From NCBI GenBank assembly GCA_025934835.1, contig JAICWL010000022.1, positions 1 to 42,486 of the forward strand: a stretch of 42,486 bases of DNA, written 5' to 3'. Below the pieces are notes generated by a model. The model had not been told where the DNA came from, searched no databases, and saw only the letters and a list, made by a program, of their open reading frames with translations. Each line of letters opens with the position of its first letter. The stretch's first letter is position 1. The translations under genes and the position numbers were made by a program. Below, piece after piece: positions 42,161 through 42,486 of this stretch. This stretch comes from Fimbriimonadaceae bacterium (GTDB lineage: Bacteria; Armatimonadota; Fimbriimonadia; Fimbriimonadales; Fimbriimonadaceae).

Positions 42161-42486
42161 TCAGCTCTTCCGGCGGACGAGTCTGGCGCCGGCGATGGAG
42201 CCGCTCGTCTTGCCCGGATCGGATTGGATCCTGATCGTTACGGTCTGCTTGCCGCTCGTCATCGACCCTTGCATCGGGTAGGTCACGTCGTAGAACGTGT
42301 TGTTCGGCCTTCCGCTCAGGTTCTCCGAAGCCAGGGGCGCGCCGTCGACGAGGATTTGGAAGGATGGGCGCAGCCTCTCGTTGCCCCAGTAGGTCAACAC
42401 GAGGTCCATGGGCGCCGACGGGTCCGTCTTCAGTTTGAACTCCATCCAGCCATCGGACAGAGGAGTTCGGAACCCTCGCCCGTTCG
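42161..42486 (-). CDS. C-terminal end of a GH127-type beta-L-arabinofuranosidase (cut by window edge)
   Basis: The last 107 codons of a gene that begins beyond the right edge; the frame is open to the edge (NGRGFRTPLSDGWMEF). The text GWMEFKLKTDPSAPMDLVLTYWG, FQILVDGAPLASENL, FYDVTYPM and VTIRIQSDPGKTSGSIAG matches, from memory, the accessory C-terminal beta domain of GH127 enzymes. GH127 removes beta-L-arabinofuranose, for example from hydroxyproline-linked side chains. Assigned from this end domain only, so the catalytic part is unseen. It fits the surrounding arabinose locus. Confidence 0.7.
   Translation of the reverse strand, partial: NGRGFRTPLSDGWMEFKLKTDPSAPMDLVLTYWGNERLRPSFQILVDGAPLASENLSGRPNNTFYDVTYPMQGSMTSGKQTVTIRIQSDPGKTSGSIAGARLVRRKS

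Noticed and set aside
1-42486. tRNA, rRNA, insertion sequences, phage or plasmid origin
   Set aside because: No transposase, integrase, replication or RNA-gene signatures seen; gaps between genes are mostly short and accounted for.

Overview
The window looks like a GC-rich diderm chromosome, most probably from the Armatimonadota, class Fimbriimonadia. That placement rests on pattern recognition: the two prepilin-type proteins with a [16 protein letters not shown] helix running into LFPVFAQAK, the lipid A and BamA/TamB genes of a true outer membrane, frequent TTG and GTG starts, and tightly overlapping genes. No marker gene fixes the taxonomy here. The locus breaks into three blocks.

Block 1 (1-8312) is mixed. 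A GH53 endo-galactanase gene is cut by the left edge. It is followed by a VOC-family protein, a C1-type aminopeptidase (pepC), a lone cyclic-nucleotide-binding domain, an esterase, an AI-2E-family permease, a secreted matrixin-like metalloprotease, a methyltransferase and lipoyl synthase (lipA). Several of these genes carry a -10-like hexamer 6-11 bases before the start codon, which suggests leaderless mRNAs.

Block 2 (8358-19552) is an envelope-biogenesis operon: TamB-like, BamA-like (Omp85), two tandem OmpH/Skp-like periplasmic proteins, a lipoprotein that may be a third diverged member of that family, lpxD and lpxC. A DinB-like protein follows. Most lpx-proximal genes overlap or abut.

Block 3 (19601-42486) is an arabinan/arabinose utilisation region. 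On the plus strand are a secreted GH31 enzyme with an inserted PA14 domain, an ArsR-type regulator with a large C-terminal domain, a pseudopilin plus a small lipoprotein, and a compact operon of GH43 arabinanase, CUT1 binding protein, two permeases and a cytoplasmic GH51 arabinofuranosidase. On the minus strand are a ROK repressor, araA, and an operon holding a galactofuranose-type (YtfQ-like) binding protein, a secreted GH51, an ABC ATPase and two permeases. A second pseudopilin with a small membrane protein follows on the plus strand. The end of a GH127 beta-L-arabinofuranosidase gene enters from the right edge.

Inferred logic: outer enzymes (GH53, GH43, secreted GH51, GH31, GH127) attack arabinan and arabinogalactan side chains. 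Oligosaccharides enter by the CUT1 route and are cut inside by the cytoplasmic GH51. Free L-arabinofuranose released outside enters by the CUT2 route. AraA isomerises L-arabinose to L-ribulose. Ribulokinase and the 4-epimerase are not in the window. The most interesting proposal is that the secreted GH51, encoded inside the furanose-type importer operon, hands over L-arabinofuranose before it mutarotates. Next come the pseudopilin/small-protein pairs embedded in a sugar locus and the ArsR-fusion regulator.
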